Of a stretch of DNA of 64,000 nt, positions 30,801 through 42,614 are shown one piece after another. Origin of the DNA: an uncultured Eubacterium sp. (lineage in GTDB: Bacteria; Bacillota; Clostridia; Oscillospirales; Acutalibacteraceae); contig NZ_CAMFQO010000001.1 of NCBI RefSeq assembly GCF_945980375.1, forward strand, positions 62,001 through 126,000. The letters are read 5' to 3'. A model generated the notes under the pieces. The model was not told the DNA's origin and ran no database searches. It saw only the letters and a program-made list of their open reading frames with translations. The translations under genes and the position numbers were made by a program. How positions within the stretch are numbered: the first letter of the stretch is position 1; each line of letters starts with the position of its first letter.

Positions 30801-31450
30801 GCATCAACAACATCAAGTCTTTTGAGGAGCTTTGCTCTCTTTTGACCTGTTGCACCCTCAAGCTCTGCGGTAAGCTCATCACGAAGCTCCTTGGCATCAA
30901 TTTCTGCAAGAAGCTCTTTGATTGCCTCTGCGCCCATTCCTGCCTTAAAGTCATCCTCGTATCTTTCACGCATGTCCTGATACTCTTTTTCGGTAAGGGT
31001 TTGCTTCTTTTGAAGCGGAGTATCACCCGGATCGGTTACGATATAAAGTGCAAAGTAAAGCACCTTTTCAAGATTTCTTTGGTTAATATCAAGCACCTGA
31101 CCGATACGGCTCGGGATGCCCTTAAAATACCAAATGTGTGATACAGGGGCGGCAAGCTCAATGTGGCCCATACGCTCTCTACGAACCTTGGCACGGGTAA
31201 TCTCTACACCGCAACGCTCACAGACCTTACCCTTATAGCGAACTCTCTTGTACTTACCGCAATGACATTCCCAATCCTTCATAGGACCGAAAATTCTTTC
31301 GCAGAACAAGCCGCCTGCCTCAGGCTTTAGAGTTCTGTAATTTATTGTTTCAGGCTTTGTAACCTCACCGTAGGACCATCCGCGAATAGCCTCGGGAGAA
31401 GCAAGCCCAATCTTTATTGAACTAAATTCGTTAGTTGAATTATTATCCAT
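27803..31450 (-). CDS. rpoC: DNA-directed RNA polymerase subunit beta'
   Basis: 1215 aa; [16 protein letters not shown] catalytic motif; zinc motif [22 protein letters not shown]. Confidence 0.99.
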   Translation of the reverse strand: MDNNSTNEFSSIKIGLASPEAIRGWSYGEVTKPETINYRTLKPEAGGLFCERIFGPMKDWECHCGKYKRVRYKGKVCERCGVEITRAKVRRERMGHIELAAPVSHIWYFKGIPSRIGQVLDINQRNLEKVLYFALYIVTDPGDTPLQKKQTLTEKEYQDMRERYEDDFKAGMGAEAIKELLAEIDAKELRDELTAELEGATGQKRAKLLKRLDVVDAFVNSGNKLEWMILDVIPVIPPDIRPMVQLDGGRFATSDLNDLYRRVINRNNRLKRLIELHAPDIIIRNEKRMLQESVDALIDNGRRGRPVTGPNNRPLKSLSDMLKGKQGRFRQNLLGKRVDYSGRSVIVVGPELKMYQCGLPKEMAIELFKPFVMKRLVETNIASNIKQARKMVEKADRSEVWDALEVVIKDHPVMLNRAPTLHRLGIQAFEPVLVEGRAIKLHPLACTAFNADFDGDQMAVHVPLSAEAQAEARMLMLASNNLLKPSDGKPVAVPSQDMVIGSYYLTMIKEGEPGCPYTEVINGEEVKRYRIFRDVDEAMMAYQEGSLGLHAECKIRFSGEINGEMKSSIVTTTIGRVIFNKPIPQDLGFVDRTVPGNEFVPEVSFVVKKGGLGKIADACIRTHGVSIASRVLDDIKNQGYKYSTVSGTTVAVIDALIPEKKKEFLAEAEAKVDEITTNYNYGLITNEERYSQVVKAWETCTNKVSDELTNNFDGTHNPIHMMVDSGARGSTSQLRQLAGMRGLIANTSGATIEIPIRANYREGLNILEYFISSRGARKGLTDTALRTADSGYLTRRLVDVSQDVIIRDDDCGCHDGIEVYAIMDGNRVLESLEERLVGRFAAEPIVHPETGEVLMDTDRIMNEDDAARIAAAGIKKVKIRSLITCKSRHGVCRKCYGSNLAFNEPVQVGEAVGIIAAQSIGEPGTQLTMRTFHTGGVAGGEDITQGLPRVEELFEARKPKQLAILSEISGTVRFEEIKKTRHVVVFNEETGDEKKYLIPYGYRLCENIVEGAHIEKGTELTLGSKNPHDVLAILGEEAVYNYLIKEVQYAYRTQGVDINDKHIEVIVRQMLKKCIVDEPGDTDLISGTNVDVAAVAEANDKIDARIAAGETELKKATYIPLLLGITKASLATDSFLSAASFQETTRVLTDAAIRGKSDPLIGLKENVLIGKLVPAGTGMSVFRKVDVVPSYFSAESGIEIKDLEQLQQLLTNSNN

Positions 31451-31515
31451 TTGGAAGCACTCCTTTTCTGTAATATATTGGAAAGTAATCTAAATTCGAA
31501 AGTAAATATTAATTA

Positions 31516-34500
31516 TTATTCTTCATAATAATCGTCGTCGCCAAATGAATCCATTGAAGCGAACAAATCATCTTCCTCATCTTGATTTGCTTCCGCGATT
31601 TCCTCACCGCTTTCGTCAAGCATACCATAGCCCTCTTGACCTTCAAAGTCATTAACCTCGGTAAATGCCTGATCATCTGTTACGGTTGGTATTCCGTCAT
31701 CGTCAAGATCTTGCTTAAGAATAACCTCGTTGCCGTCGCTGTCATAAAGCTTGGTATCAAGTCCAAGTGCCTGAAGCTCCTTATAAAGCACCTTAAATGC
31801 CTCCGGAGTTCCTGCAGGCGGAATGTTCTCACCCTTAACGATAGCCTCGTATGTCTTAACACGGCCGACAACATCGTCCGACTTAACAGTAATGATTTCC
31901 TGCAAGGTGTAGGCAGCACCGTAAGCCTCAAGTGCCCAAACCTCCATCTCACCGAATCTCTGTCCGCCAAACTGAGCCTTACCGCCCAACGGCTGTTGAG
32001 TTACAAGGCTGTAAGGACCTGTTGAACGAGCGTGAATCTTATCATCTACAAGGTGATGAAGCTTGAGGTAATACATATAACCTACTGTTACACGGTTGTC
32101 AAACTTTTCACCTGTTCTGCCGTCTGTAAGCTGAACCTTACCGTCGTATACCTTGTTACCGTTTTCGTCTACGTAGTAGCCGATGTCTGCAAGCTCAAGG
32201 CAATCCCTAATATCGTTTTCGTGAGCACCGTCAAATACAGGAGTCATCATCTTCCAGCCAAGAGCCATAGCTGCATAGCCAAGGTGAACCTCAAGAACCT
32301 GACCGATGTTCATACGTGAAGGTACGCCCAACGGGTTAAGAACAATGTCAAGCGGACGACCGTCCGGAAGGAACGGCATATCCTCCTGCGGAAGAACACG
32401 TGATACAACACCCTTGTTTCCGTGACGACCTGCCATCTTATCGCCGGCCTGAATCTTCCTCTTCTGTGCGATGTAAACTCTAACAACCTTGTTTACACCC
32501 GGGTTGAGCTCATCGTGATTTGCTCTTGTAAATACCTTAACGTCAACAACAATACCGTATTCACCGTGAGGAACCTTCATAGAGGTATCACGAACCTCTC
32601 TTGCCTTTTCGCCAAAGATAGCGCGCAGCAATCTTTCCTCACTTGTAAGCTCTGTTTCGCCCTTTGGAGTAACCTTACCTACAAGAATATCACCCGAGCG
32701 AACCTCAGCACCGATACGGATGATACCGTCCTCGTCCAAATCCTTGAGTGCATCCTCACCGACGTTAGGAATATCTCTTGTAATATCCTCCGGACCGAGC
32801 TTTGTATCACGAGCCTCTACCTCATGCTCAATGATGTGGATAGAGGTGTAAACGTCATCTCTTACTATCTTTTCGTTGATAAGAACAGCGTCCTCGTAGT
32901 TATAACCCTCCCAGGTCATAAATCCGATAAGTGCATTCTTACCGATGGAAATTTCACCGTTGCAGGTAGCAGGACCGTCAGCGATAACCTGTCCGTCCTC
33001 AACCTCCTGATGAAGTGAAACGATTGGTCTTTGGTTGATGCAGGTGCCTTGGTTAGAGCCTGCATACTTTATGAGCTCGTACCTGTCAATCTCACCGTCC
33101 TTGGTCTTAATCTCAATAGTACGTGCATCAAGTGAAACTACTGTACCGCCGCGTTTTGCAATAACTACAACGCCTGAGTCGTAAGCAGCCTTGTATTCCA
33201 TACCTGTGCCGACAACGGGAGCCTCTGTTTTAAGGAGAGGTACTGCCTGACGCTGCATGTTAGCACCCATAAGAGCACGGTTTGCGTCATCGTTTTCAAG
33301 GAACGGAATCATAGCAGTAGCAACAGATACAACCATCTTAGGCGAAACGTCCATATAGTCTACCTTTTCAGGCGGAACTGTAAGGAACTCGTCCTTGCAA
33401 CGACAGGTTACTCTTGCGTTGGTAAATCTGCCGTTTTCGTCAAGAGGCTCGTTAGCCTGTGCTACAACATAATTATCTTCTACGTCGGCTGTCATATAAA
33501 CAACCTCGTCGGTAACAACACCTGTTTCCTTATCTACCTTACGGTAAGGTGCCTCGATAAAGCCATACTCATTAAGACGGCTGTAACAAGCAAGATAAGA
33601 AATCAAGCCGATGTTCGGACCTTCCGGAGTTTCGATAGGACACATACGGCCATAGTGTGTGTAGTGTACGTCACGAACCTCGAAGCCTGCACGGTCTCTT
33701 GACAAACCGCCGGGACCGAGAGCCGAAAGTCTTCTCTTATGTGTTAATTCTGCAAGCGGGTTGTTCTGGTCCATAAACTGTGACAACGGTGATGAACCGA
33801 AGAACTCACGAATTGCGGCATTAACAGGACGGGTATTGATAATAGCCTGTGGAGTGATAGCATCGCTGTCATCCTGTGACTGAACATTCATACGCTCTCT
33901 GATAACCCTTTCCATACGGGTGAAGCCGATACGGAATTGGTTTTGGAGAAGCTCACCTACGGCACGAATTCTACGGTTGCCAAGGTGGTCAATATCGTCT
34001 GTTTTGCCTACGCCGTTTGCAAGGTTAAGCAAATATGAAACTGTTGCAAAAATATCATCAATGATAATGTGGTTTGGAATAAGGTCATCGTGGCGAAGCT
34101 TAATTTCTGCAACAAGAGCCTCTTGGTCGTCGCCGACCTTTTCCATAATCTCGGAAAGTACACGGTATGATACCTTCTCGTTAATTGCAAGCTCCTTCTT
34201 ATCAACGGTTACATACTTGTCAATGTCAACCATACCGTTGGAAAGAACCTTAATCACCTTGCCTGACTCAAGCTTAAGAAGTACAGACATAACACCTGCG
34301 TTCTCAATCTCAAGTGCTTTCTCGGCAGTGATTTTTTCACCGGCATCTGCAAGGAGCTCACCCATAGGTGAAATAACAGGCTCTGCCAAAATCTGACCTG
34401 TAATCCTTTCCTCCAAGCCGAGCTTCTTGTTGTACTTGTATCTGCCGACTCTTGAAAGGTCATATCTCCTTGAATCAAAGAACAAGCCATCAAGATGTGC

Positions 34501-35271
34501 CCTTGCAGTATCTACTGTCGGTGGCTCGCCCGGACGAAGCTTCTTGTAAACCTCAAGAAGAGCCTCCTCCTCGTTCTTTGTTATGTCCTTCTCAATAGTA
34601 GCTTCCATTCTTTCGTCTTCGCCGAAATATTCGCGAAGCTGCTCATCAGAGCCAAGACCTAATGAGCGAAGGAAGGTGGTAATGTAGATTTTTCTGTTCT
34701 TGTCGATACGAACATAAAAAATATCGTTTGCATCTGTTTCGTACTCAAGCCAAGCACCGCGGTTTGGAATAACTGTATTTGTAAACAGCTCCTTACCGGT
34801 CTTGTCGTGGTCCATATTGTAGTACACACCCGGTGAACGAACAAGCTGAGACACGATACATCTTTCGGCGCCGTTAATAACAAAGGTGCCGGAATCTGTC
34901 ATAAGAGGAAGGTCGCCGCAATAAATAACGCTGTCCTTAACCTCGCCTGTTTCGGTGTTTCTTAAACGAGCCTGCACCTTAAGAGCCTTGGAATAGGTGG
35001 TATCCCTTGCCTTACATTCCGCAATGCTGTACTTAGGCTCATCATCCATGCTGTAATCGATAAAATCGAGAACAAGCTTTTCGGAATTATCGGTTATTGA
35101 ACCGATGTCCCTAAATACCTCCTTAAGACCTTCGTCAAGGAACCATTGGTAAGATTTCTTTTGCACTTCAATCAAGTTAGGCATTTGCATAACTTCATTG
35201 ATTTTTGCAAAGCTCTTTCGTGTAGTTGTACCAAGCTGTACATCCTTCACATTTACCATAAAGGTATTCAC
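31516..35271 (-). CDS. rpoB: DNA-directed RNA polymerase subunit beta
   Basis: 1251 aa; [65 protein letters not shown]. Confidence 0.99.
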   Translation of the reverse strand: MNTFMVNVKDVQLGTTTRKSFAKINEVMQMPNLIEVQKKSYQWFLDEGLKEVFRDIGSITDNSEKLVLDFIDYSMDDEPKYSIAECKARDTTYSKALKVQARLRNTETGEVKDSVIYCGDLPLMTDSGTFVINGAERCIVSQLVRSPGVYYNMDHDKTGKELFTNTVIPNRGAWLEYETDANDIFYVRIDKNRKIYITTFLRSLGLGSDEQLREYFGEDERMEATIEKDITKNEEEALLEVYKKLRPGEPPTVDTARAHLDGLFFDSRRYDLSRVGRYKYNKKLGLEERITGQILAEPVISPMGELLADAGEKITAEKALEIENAGVMSVLLKLESGKVIKVLSNGMVDIDKYVTVDKKELAINEKVSYRVLSEIMEKVGDDQEALVAEIKLRHDDLIPNHIIIDDIFATVSYLLNLANGVGKTDDIDHLGNRRIRAVGELLQNQFRIGFTRMERVIRERMNVQSQDDSDAITPQAIINTRPVNAAIREFFGSSPLSQFMDQNNPLAELTHKRRLSALGPGGLSRDRAGFEVRDVHYTHYGRMCPIETPEGPNIGLISYLACYSRLNEYGFIEAPYRKVDKETGVVTDEVVYMTADVEDNYVVAQANEPLDENGRFTNARVTCRCKDEFLTVPPEKVDYMDVSPKMVVSVATAMIPFLENDDANRALMGANMQRQAVPLLKTEAPVVGTGMEYKAAYDSGVVVIAKRGGTVVSLDARTIEIKTKDGEIDRYELIKYAGSNQGTCINQRPIVSLHQEVEDGQVIADGPATCNGEISIGKNALIGFMTWEGYNYEDAVLINEKIVRDDVYTSIHIIEHEVEARDTKLGPEDITRDIPNVGEDALKDLDEDGIIRIGAEVRSGDILVGKVTPKGETELTSEERLLRAIFGEKAREVRDTSMKVPHGEYGIVVDVKVFTRANHDELNPGVNKVVRVYIAQKRKIQAGDKMAGRHGNKGVVSRVLPQEDMPFLPDGRPLDIVLNPLGVPSRMNIGQVLEVHLGYAAMALGWKMMTPVFDGAHENDIRDCLELADIGYYVDENGNKVYDGKVQLTDGRTGEKFDNRVTVGYMYYLKLHHLVDDKIHARSTGPYSLVTQQPLGGKAQFGGQRFGEMEVWALEAYGAAYTLQEIITVKSDDVVGRVKTYEAIVKGENIPPAGTPEAFKVLYKELQALGLDTKLYDSDGNEVILKQDLDDDGIPTVTDDQAFTEVNDFEGQEGYGMLDESGEEIAEANQDEEDDLFASMDSFGDDDYYEE

Positions 35272-35400
35272 TCCATTCGTTTCTTATTTGCAATACATAG
35301 ACCGGCCGTGCTTGACAGCCATCAGCTGCCCGTCCTAATATATAGCTTATATAATAGCCTGACATAAGGACACATACTGCCAGTATATAATCGTGCTGAT

Positions 35401-35429
35401 ATTTTACACTAATAAAATATTAAAGTCAA
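35401..35429 (-). promoter_or_regulatory. Predicted sigma-A promoter for rpoBC
   Basis: Reverse strand TTGACT (35429-35424), 17-nt spacer, TAAAAT (35406-35401). Confidence 0.6.
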
Positions 35430-35607
35430 GAAAAATTTTTATAAATTACAGATTTGTTAACAATTCCTCTGTTTAAGCGGGTTTCGGCACCGTTTTAATA
35501 TTTTTTATCAACTGTGCCACGCGTTTTGTAGCAATGAACAAATCGGCGGAATTTTTATCAGCTATTTTCACCAATAACAAAATTCAAAAACTGTCAATAA
35601 TTATGTA

Positions 35608-35636
35608 TTGAAAATAGGTAATTTGTTTGTTATAAT
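35608..35636 (+). promoter_or_regulatory. Predicted sigma-A promoter for the oligopeptide-binding lipoprotein operon
   Basis: TTGAAA (35608-35613), 17-nt spacer, TATAAT (35631-35636). Confidence 0.65.
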
Positions 35637-35669
35637 ATATATACTATTTTTGAGGATACATATATTATA

Positions 35670-37355
35670 ATGAAAAAATTCTTATCCATATTTATGTCTG
35701 CGTTGCTTTTGGTAAGCCTGCTTTCAGGCTGCGGCGGCAAGGAAAAAACAATAGATTTTATCTATCCCTTTTCCGCAAATGTTAACAGCTATGACCCACA
35801 GGTTGCAGCAACATCGGACGAATATTTAATTATAGAAAATACCTTTGAGGGATTAATAAGAATTAACGACGACGGCGAAATCAAGCCGGGTATGGCTGAC
35901 AAATGGGAGGTTAGCAGTGACGGCTTGACATATACCTTCCACATCAGGCCGGGGATGAAATGGGATATAAACACTGAAAAATACACCTCCGGCGACAACA
36001 AGGGTGAATTTAAGGACAAGCGCCTTAAAATGCTTGGCAGAGAATTTAATCCCGACATTACAGCAAACGATTTTGTATTTGCTCTGCGCAGAGCTGTAAA
36101 TCCTGTTACGGATTGCCCTATGTTTTCATCAGTATCATGCATAAAAAATGCAAGCAAGATACATTCGGGTGCTATGCCTGTATCACAGCTCGGTGCTGTT
36201 GCAAGCGACAATTACACCCTAACCATTACCCTTGAGCGCAGGGACGACACATTTATGCAAACGCTTGCATCGGCTGTTGCTATGCCGTGCAATGAGGAGT
36301 TCTTTAATGCCACAAAGGGCAGATACGGTTTAGAGGGCAGGTACACCCTATTCAACGGTCAATTCTATGTCAGCCAAATTCTTGAGGCATCATATCTTCT
36401 AAAGGCAAATGACAGATACACAGGTCCTTCACCTACCGAGGCAAAGGAGCTCACTCTTAAAATTGCCGACAGCAAGACCGAGTCAAACGATATTCTGACA
36501 AAGCTCCAAAGCGGATACTACGATGCCGCCTTCATCAGCGGTCATGACAGCAATGGCATTGATAAGAACAGCGGTGTTACATATACATCATACCAGGACA
36601 CAACCTGGGCGTTTATACTCAATCCAAATGACGAAGCGCTCCAATCAAAAACAATGCGCAAGGCTTTTTGCGAAGGCTTCAGCAGGTCATCGGACTTTAA
36701 TGCAGATTACCTGTCCCCTGCTCAAAACCTTATTCCGTCCTCCTGCGTCATCAACGGCAACAATGCAGTCAAGGCGATGGGAGCTACGGTTGAGCCTCAA
36801 AATCAGGATAAAAGCATTGCCGACTGGAAAAAGGCGTTAGACATTCTTGACACAACAGACATCAGCATAACTGTCATCACCCCTGATTATATGGAAACCA
36901 CAGTGAAAATTCTTTTGCAGGGTATTCAGGCAGGTCTCGGCTCATATTTAACGGACAGCAATGGCAATGCTGTAAATCTTACGTTGAAGGTTGAGACTAT
37001 GTACGAGGCGGACATAAGAAATGCAATCAGCACAAATACATATGACATTGCATTTTTACCGTTTAGAGCAACAAGCAACAATGCATCTGCTTTTTTAAGC
37101 AGTGTTATCGGCGACAGGAATGTTGAGTTTAACTCCGACAAGGCAACAAGTCTAATCAACAATGCGCAAGCACAAGGCACTCTTTCGGCAACAGCAAATA
37201 TTCTTAAGCAAGCTGAAAAGACTATCCTTGCAAGCTACACCGTCTGCCCTGTTGTATATGAAGAAAGCTTTTATGCATCGGCAAAGGGTGTAAAGGGTAT
37301 TCAATTCCATCCGGGAACGGGAAGGGTGAGCTTTGTAAATGCAACCAGAGAATAA
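35670..37355 (+). CDS. Peptide ABC transporter substrate-binding lipoprotein (OppA-like, SBP family 5)
   Basis: Lipobox LLSGCG; SYDPQVAATSDEYLIIENTFEGLIRINDDGEIKPGMADKWEVSSDGLTYTFHIRPGMKW. Confidence 0.93.
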   Translation: MKKFLSIFMSALLLVSLLSGCGGKEKTIDFIYPFSANVNSYDPQVAATSDEYLIIENTFEGLIRINDDGEIKPGMADKWEVSSDGLTYTFHIRPGMKWDINTEKYTSGDNKGEFKDKRLKMLGREFNPDITANDFVFALRRAVNPVTDCPMFSSVSCIKNASKIHSGAMPVSQLGAVASDNYTLTITLERRDDTFMQTLASAVAMPCNEEFFNATKGRYGLEGRYTLFNGQFYVSQILEASYLLKANDRYTGPSPTEAKELTLKIADSKTESNDILTKLQSGYYDAAFISGHDSNGIDKNSGVTYTSYQDTTWAFILNPNDEALQSKTMRKAFCEGFSRSSDFNADYLSPAQNLIPSSCVINGNNAVKAMGATVEPQNQDKSIADWKKALDILDTTDISITVITPDYMETTVKILLQGIQAGLGSYLTDSNGNAVNLTLKVETMYEADIRNAISTNTYDIAFLPFRATSNNASAFLSSVIGDRNVEFNSDKATSLINNAQAQGTLSATANILKQAEKTILASYTVCPVVYEESFYASAKGVKGIQFHPGTGRVSFVNATRE

Positions 37356-37806
37356 GCATAACAGAATTCTATGCATCATGCTTTGGATACTGACCGTGCT
37401 TTGTATGGCGGCGATATTCTATTTTTCATCACAGCCTGCCGTTCAATCATCGGGCCAAAGCTCCGCTGTCACCCTGCTTTTGCAAAGGCTTTTACACACA
37501 GAAGCTATCACAAATCATATGGTGCGAAAGACAGCACATTTCATTGAGTTCGCAGGCTTAGGATTTTTAACAACCTGTTCGGTTTACCTTTCCTTTAACA
37601 AAATGTATCTTGGTGTTGTCATTGCGTCACTCTATGCCGCGACAGACGAAATTCACCAAATATTTGTTGACGGGCGAAGCTGTCAGCTAACGGATTGGAT
37701 GCTTGACACAGTGGGGATTATCACCGGCGCACTTATTTTTTCAGCAATATTTTGTATTATCCAACGGATAAATAAACATAAAAATCAAACAAAGGGAGAT
37801 ATATAA
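37339..37806 (+). CDS. VanZ-family membrane protein
   Basis: FYFSSQPAVQSSGQS...RKTAHFIEFAGLGFLTT...ATDEIHQIFVDGRSCQLTDWMLDTVGIITGAL. Confidence 0.9.
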   Translation: MQPENKHNRILCIMLWILTVLCMAAIFYFSSQPAVQSSGQSSAVTLLLQRLLHTEAITNHMVRKTAHFIEFAGLGFLTTCSVYLSFNKMYLGVVIASLYAATDEIHQIFVDGRSCQLTDWMLDTVGIITGALIFSAIFCIIQRINKHKNQTKGDI

Positions 37807-37807
37807 A

Positions 37808-38533
37808 ATGAACGTACTTACATTTGACACAGAAGAACAAATAGGAATTGCCGCAGGATACTATATGTGCGGTCAGGTTTTGCAAAAGCCCGACAGTGTA
37901 TTAGGACTTGCAACAGGCTCTACTCCCCTCAAGCCCTATGCCCATATGATTAAGCTTTACAACGAGGGTGCAGTTGACTTTTCAAGGGTTAAAACCTTTA
38001 ATCTTGACGAATACTGCAACCTTGATGTTAAGGACAAAAACAGCTATCACAGCTTTATGTATGAAAATCTTTTCAACCACATTAACATTCCGGATGAAAA
38101 CATCAATTTCCTTAACGGCAATGCAGAAGATATGGATGCGGAATGTAAGGCTTATGAAGAAAAAATCAAAAAATGCGGAGGAATTGATATTCAGCTGCTT
38201 GGCATAGGCTCAAACGGTCATATCGCATTTAACGAGCCTGCCGACTCGTTCCAAAGATGGAGCCATGTTGTTAAGCTTAAGGAAAGCACAATTCAAGACA
38301 ACTCCAGATTTTTTAATTCAATAGAAGAGGTACCTACCCACGCCGTTACCATGGGCATTGGCTCAATTATGCAGGCAAAGCGCATCCTTATCATTGCAAT
38401 CGGCAAAAACAAGGCAAAAGCAATCAAGCAATTAATTGACGGCAACGTTACTCCTCAATGCCCCGCTTCCGTACTGCAATTCCACAAAGATGTTACCCTT
38501 ATGCTTGACAAAGGAGCAGCATCATTAATCTAA
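37808..38533 (+). CDS. nagB: Glucosamine-6-phosphate deaminase
   Basis: LGLATGSTPLKPYAHMI...FNLDEYCNL...LLGIGSNGHIAFNEPADSF. Confidence 0.97.
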   Translation: MNVLTFDTEEQIGIAAGYYMCGQVLQKPDSVLGLATGSTPLKPYAHMIKLYNEGAVDFSRVKTFNLDEYCNLDVKDKNSYHSFMYENLFNHINIPDENINFLNGNAEDMDAECKAYEEKIKKCGGIDIQLLGIGSNGHIAFNEPADSFQRWSHVVKLKESTIQDNSRFFNSIEEVPTHAVTMGIGSIMQAKRILIIAIGKNKAKAIKQLIDGNVTPQCPASVLQFHKDVTLMLDKGAASLI

Positions 38534-38551
38534 ATTTATACATAATTCAAG

Positions 38552-39292
38552 GTGAATAAAATGAAAAGAAAAACAACCGCAATAATATCTTTAGCTCTCG
38601 CAGTATCTATTGCCGCTTGCATTGCAGGCTGCTCTGCGAACAACAAAAAGCCCGACAGAGAATATGTTTCTGCCTCATCACAGGAGCAAACGGTTACCGA
38701 TGAAAACGGTAACACCGTAACAACCGAAGGCACAAACGCATCAACTGCTGCCGCAGAAAACACAACAACTACTCAAAAGAGCAAAAAAGCAAAAAAGGTG
38801 AAGGAAAAACCCGCAAAGCCTTACTATGTTACAAATATATACGGTAAAAAAATCACCACAACAGCCGCTTATGTAAAGGTTACAAACAAAAAAGGTGAAG
38901 TTGTAACCGATAAAAAAGGCAATGCTGTAACTGAAAAAGTTACCGAAACCACAAAAAAAGGTGAAAAAACTACCAAGCATTACGAGGGCACAACAACTTA
39001 TACAACAAAGCCTAAAAACGGAGTAATAGAACTTCCTGATGCTCCTGAAGATGATAACGAATTATCAGAATCTATGGCACTTATCAATCTTCAAGCTAAC
39101 TATCCTGAAAAATGGATTAACATCTTCCCTAACTACGATCCAAACAACAACGGTGACTATGCTTATTTTGCTGTATTTACAAACCCTGATAAGCACACAA
39201 TAACATCAGTAATCACTGTTGATTTGGTAACAGGCAGGGCAAATGAAAGAAACCTTAAAACAGATAAAGTTACAAGCATTAAAGTTTTATAA
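38552..39292 (+). CDS. Predicted Lys/Thr-rich lipoprotein of unknown function
   Basis: Signal peptide with lipobox SIAACIAGCSANN; low-complexity K/T/V-rich middle. Confidence 0.7.
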   Translation: MNKMKRKTTAIISLALAVSIAACIAGCSANNKKPDREYVSASSQEQTVTDENGNTVTTEGTNASTAAAENTTTTQKSKKAKKVKEKPAKPYYVTNIYGKKITTTAAYVKVTNKKGEVVTDKKGNAVTEKVTETTKKGEKTTKHYEGTTTYTTKPKNGVIELPDAPEDDNELSESMALINLQANYPEKWINIFPNYDPNNNGDYAYFAVFTNPDKHTITSVITVDLVTGRANERNLKTDKVTSIKVL

Positions 39293-39307
39293 ACAGGAGA
39301 TAATACA

Positions 39308-41251
39308 ATGGCAAACAAAGGAAAATTTTACATTACAACAGCCATAGCATATACTTCTCGCAAGCCACACATCGGCAACAGCTATGAAATTGTACTCACC
39401 GATGCAATCGCAAGATACAAAAGGCTTCAGGGCTACGATGTGTTTATGCTCACAGGCACAGACGAACACGGTCAAAAAATAGAAGAATATGCCAAAACAG
39501 CCGGCATAACACCGAAAGAATATGTTGACAAGGTGTCAGGCGAAATCCGTGGCATATGCGACCTTTTGAACACAAGCTATGACCGTTTTATTCGCACAAC
39601 TGACGAACAGCACGAAAGAGTTGTGCAAAAAATATTCAAAAAGCTTTACGAGCAAGGTGACATTTACAAAGGACACTATGAGGGTATGTACTGCACCCCT
39701 TGTGAAAGCTTTTGGACAGAGAGTCAGCTTGTTGACGGAAAATGTCCGGACTGCGGCAGAGAAGTAAAGCCTGCAAAGGAAGAAGCGTATTTTCTCAAGC
39801 TTTCAAAATATCAAAAGCGACTTGAAGAATTTATTGAGCAAAACGAAAACTTTATTTATCCCGAAGCAAGAAAAAAAGAAATGCTCAACAACTTTATCAA
39901 GCCCGGCTTGCAAGACCTTTGCGTATCAAGAACAAGCTTTAAGTGGGGCATCCCTGTTGACTTTGATCCAAACCATGTTGTTTATGTTTGGATTGATGCT
40001 CTTTCAAACTACATCACAGCCATAGGATACGATCCTGACGGTTCATCTGATGAATACAAAAAATACTGGCCTGCCGATGTTCATATTATCGGCAAGGACA
40101 TTGTGCGTTTTCACACAATCTACTGGCCTATTATGCTTATGGCTTTGGGTGAGCCGTTGCCAAAGCAGGTTTTCGGTCATCCTTGGCTTTTGTTCGGCGA
40201 GGACAAAATGAGCAAATCAAGGGGCAATGTTATCTATGCCGATGACCTTGTAAATCTTCTTGGTGTTGATGCGGTAAGATACTATCTTGTGTCCGAAATG
40301 CCATATGCATCTGACGGCTCAATCACATACGAAACAATAATTGAACGCTACAACTCTGACCTTGCAAACACCTTTGGCAACCTTGTAAACAGAACAATAG
40401 CAATGCAAAACAAATACTTTGACGGCGTTATTCAACCCGGAACTATTGCACAGCCTGTTGATGACGAGCTGAAGAGCTTTGCTCTCGACACCGTTAAAAA
40501 AGTTGAAAAATGCTTTGAAACATACAGAGTTGCGGATGCAGTTGAGGCTGTTTTGAACCTTGCTAAGCGTTCAAACAAATACATTGACGAAACAACTCCT
40601 TGGGCGCTTGCAAAGGATGAGGCATCTCTCCCTCGCCTCGGCACCGTGCTTTACAATTTACTTGAAGCAATCAGATACATTGCAATTCTGCTTTCTCCGT
40701 TTATGCCTGAAACAAGCGAAAAAATCTTTGCACAAATGAACTGTGACATCAAAAATTACGATTCACTTGCAAGCTTTGGGGCACTCAAATCAGGAGAAAA
40801 GGTTGGTAAGGCAGAGGCGCTTTTTGCAAGAATCGATGCAGAAAAGATGCTTGAGGAAATTGCCCAAAAGCAGGAGGCAGCAGCAAAGGAAGAGGAAAAG
40901 GCAAAGCCAAAAGAAATTGAAGGTCTTGCAGAAATTACCTTTGACGATTTTGCAAAGGTTGAATTAAGAGTTGCCGAAATTACAGAATGTGAGCCGATAA
41001 AAAAAGCAAAAAAGCTACTCAAAATTATGGTAAATGACGGTACCGCAGAGCCTCGCCAAATTGTATCGGGCATTGCTCCGTGGTACAAGCCGGAGGACCT
41101 TGTCGGCAAAAAGGTAATTATTGTTGCAAATTTGAAGCCTGCAAAGCTTTGCGGTGAAATGAGCAATGGTATGCTGTTGGCAGGTGACGTGTCTGACAAC
41201 GACGTTAAGGTTGTGTTTGTAGATATGCCTGCAGGCACAAAAATCAGATAA
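39308..41251 (+). CDS. metG: Methionyl-tRNA synthetase
   Basis: FYITTAIAYTSRKPHIGNSYEIVLTDAIARYKRLQGYDVFMLTGTDEHGQKIEEYA; KMSKSRGN; C-terminal tRNA-binding domain. Confidence 0.98.
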   Translation: MANKGKFYITTAIAYTSRKPHIGNSYEIVLTDAIARYKRLQGYDVFMLTGTDEHGQKIEEYAKTAGITPKEYVDKVSGEIRGICDLLNTSYDRFIRTTDEQHERVVQKIFKKLYEQGDIYKGHYEGMYCTPCESFWTESQLVDGKCPDCGREVKPAKEEAYFLKLSKYQKRLEEFIEQNENFIYPEARKKEMLNNFIKPGLQDLCVSRTSFKWGIPVDFDPNHVVYVWIDALSNYITAIGYDPDGSSDEYKKYWPADVHIIGKDIVRFHTIYWPIMLMALGEPLPKQVFGHPWLLFGEDKMSKSRGNVIYADDLVNLLGVDAVRYYLVSEMPYASDGSITYETIIERYNSDLANTFGNLVNRTIAMQNKYFDGVIQPGTIAQPVDDELKSFALDTVKKVEKCFETYRVADAVEAVLNLAKRSNKYIDETTPWALAKDEASLPRLGTVLYNLLEAIRYIAILLSPFMPETSEKIFAQMNCDIKNYDSLASFGALKSGEKVGKAEALFARIDAEKMLEEIAQKQEAAAKEEEKAKPKEIEGLAEITFDDFAKVELRVAEITECEPIKKAKKLLKIMVNDGTAEPRQIVSGIAPWYKPEDLVGKKVIIVANLKPAKLCGEMSNGMLLAGDVSDNDVKVVFVDMPAGTKIR

Positions 41252-41283
41252 ATTAATGCTATAATCAAAAGGGGTTTTAGAAT

Positions 41284-42549
41284 ATGGCTACAACAAAAGT
41301 AAAAAAGACTGCAAAGCAAAAATGGGGCATTTTTTTGAAAGTAATCTTGGGAATTGTAATTGTAATTGCAATTCTTGCCGCAGTAATCGCCGCTATGAAT
41401 ATCGCATCCGTAAAATCAAGCAACAAATTGATTGCATCCATTTCGGCTATCGAATATGAAAATCAGCTAAAGCCTGAAATAGATGAAAAGGATGGCTACT
41501 ATACCTTTACAACAGATAACGACCTAAAGGTTGTTCAGCTGTCCGACATACATATCGGAGCAGGCTTTATGAGCACTAAAAAGGATGCAATGGCTATCAA
41601 TGCCGTTGAGGCAATGGTAAGTGCCGAAAAGCCGGATCTTGTTATCGTTACCGGTGATATTGGCTATCCCGTTCCCTTCCAGGCAGGAACCTTTAACAAC
41701 AAAAACGCCGCAAAAATCTTTGCAAACCTTATGGAAAAAATGGAGGTTTATTGGTGCCTTACCTATGGTAATCACGACACCGAGGCTTACAGCTACTTTG
41801 ACCGAAGCGACATCTCAAAGGTTTACGGTGACAGGGACAAATATCCTCATTGTCTGTTCCAAGAAGGTCCTGATGATGTTGACGGATACGGCAACTATGT
41901 AATAAAGGTTAAGGATACCGCAGGCAAAATCACACAGGCTTTCTTTATGATAGACTCTCATTCATACACGGACGGCGACTATTTTGGTGCATTGTGGAAA
42001 TACGATTGCATACATGAAAACCAAATCCAATGGTATGAAAACCAAATTTTAAGCCTTACCGAGCAAAATAACGGTGAGACACCAAAATCTCTGATGTTCT
42101 GCCATATTCCGTTGATAGAGCTTCAGGATGCTTACAATGAATATAAAGACAACGGCTTCAAGGATACCGAAAATGTTCAGCTTGTCGACGGCTTGATTGG
42201 TGAAACCGGCAAGGTTGTATATTCAAGCGAACACAACAACGGTATGTTTGACAAAATGCTTGAGCTCGGCTCAACACAGGGTGCATTCTTCGGCCACGAC
42301 CACACAAACAGCTTTTCAATGATGTACAAGGGTATTCAGCTTGGATATACATACACCATCGATTACCTTGCTTACATGGACATAAAAAGCTACGGCCTGC
42401 AACGTGGATGCACAGTATTCACCGTTCACCCTGACGGAACATATGACAGACAGCTTGAAAACTACTATCAGGATAAATATGAAACCATTAACGAAAAAGA
42501 AAAAGTAAAAATGGTTGATTACAATACTGACAGGGCTAAAGAAGAATAA
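41284..42549 (+). CDS. Metallophosphoesterase with N-terminal membrane anchor
   Basis: LKVVQLSDIHIGAGF...PDLVIVTGDIGYP...CLTYGNHDTEAY...AFFGHDHTNSF. Confidence 0.92.
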   Translation: MATTKVKKTAKQKWGIFLKVILGIVIVIAILAAVIAAMNIASVKSSNKLIASISAIEYENQLKPEIDEKDGYYTFTTDNDLKVVQLSDIHIGAGFMSTKKDAMAINAVEAMVSAEKPDLVIVTGDIGYPVPFQAGTFNNKNAAKIFANLMEKMEVYWCLTYGNHDTEAYSYFDRSDISKVYGDRDKYPHCLFQEGPDDVDGYGNYVIKVKDTAGKITQAFFMIDSHSYTDGDYFGALWKYDCIHENQIQWYENQILSLTEQNNGETPKSLMFCHIPLIELQDAYNEYKDNGFKDTENVQLVDGLIGETGKVVYSSEHNNGMFDKMLELGSTQGAFFGHDHTNSFSMMYKGIQLGYTYTIDYLAYMDIKSYGLQRGCTVFTVHPDGTYDRQLENYYQDKYETINEKEKVKMVDYNTDRAKEE

Positions 42550-42562
42550 ACCGAATAAACAC

Positions 42563-42600
42563 AAAAACACCTTGGACACGAAAGCATCCAAGGTGTTTTT
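42563..42600. terminator. Bidirectional intrinsic terminator
   Basis: AAAAACACCTTGGA CACGAAAGCA TCCAAGGTGTTTTT between convergent genes. Confidence 0.9.
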
Positions 42601-42614
42601 ATATATTAAGATAA

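Noticed and set aside
30620-31141. 173-aa plus-strand ORF antisense to rpoC
   Set aside because: Lies entirely inside the unmistakable rpoC coding region in antisense; composition is a by-product of codon bias, no RBS or family match.
32422-33018. 198-aa plus-strand ORF antisense to rpoB
   Set aside because: Fully antisense to conserved rpoB sequence; treated as spurious.
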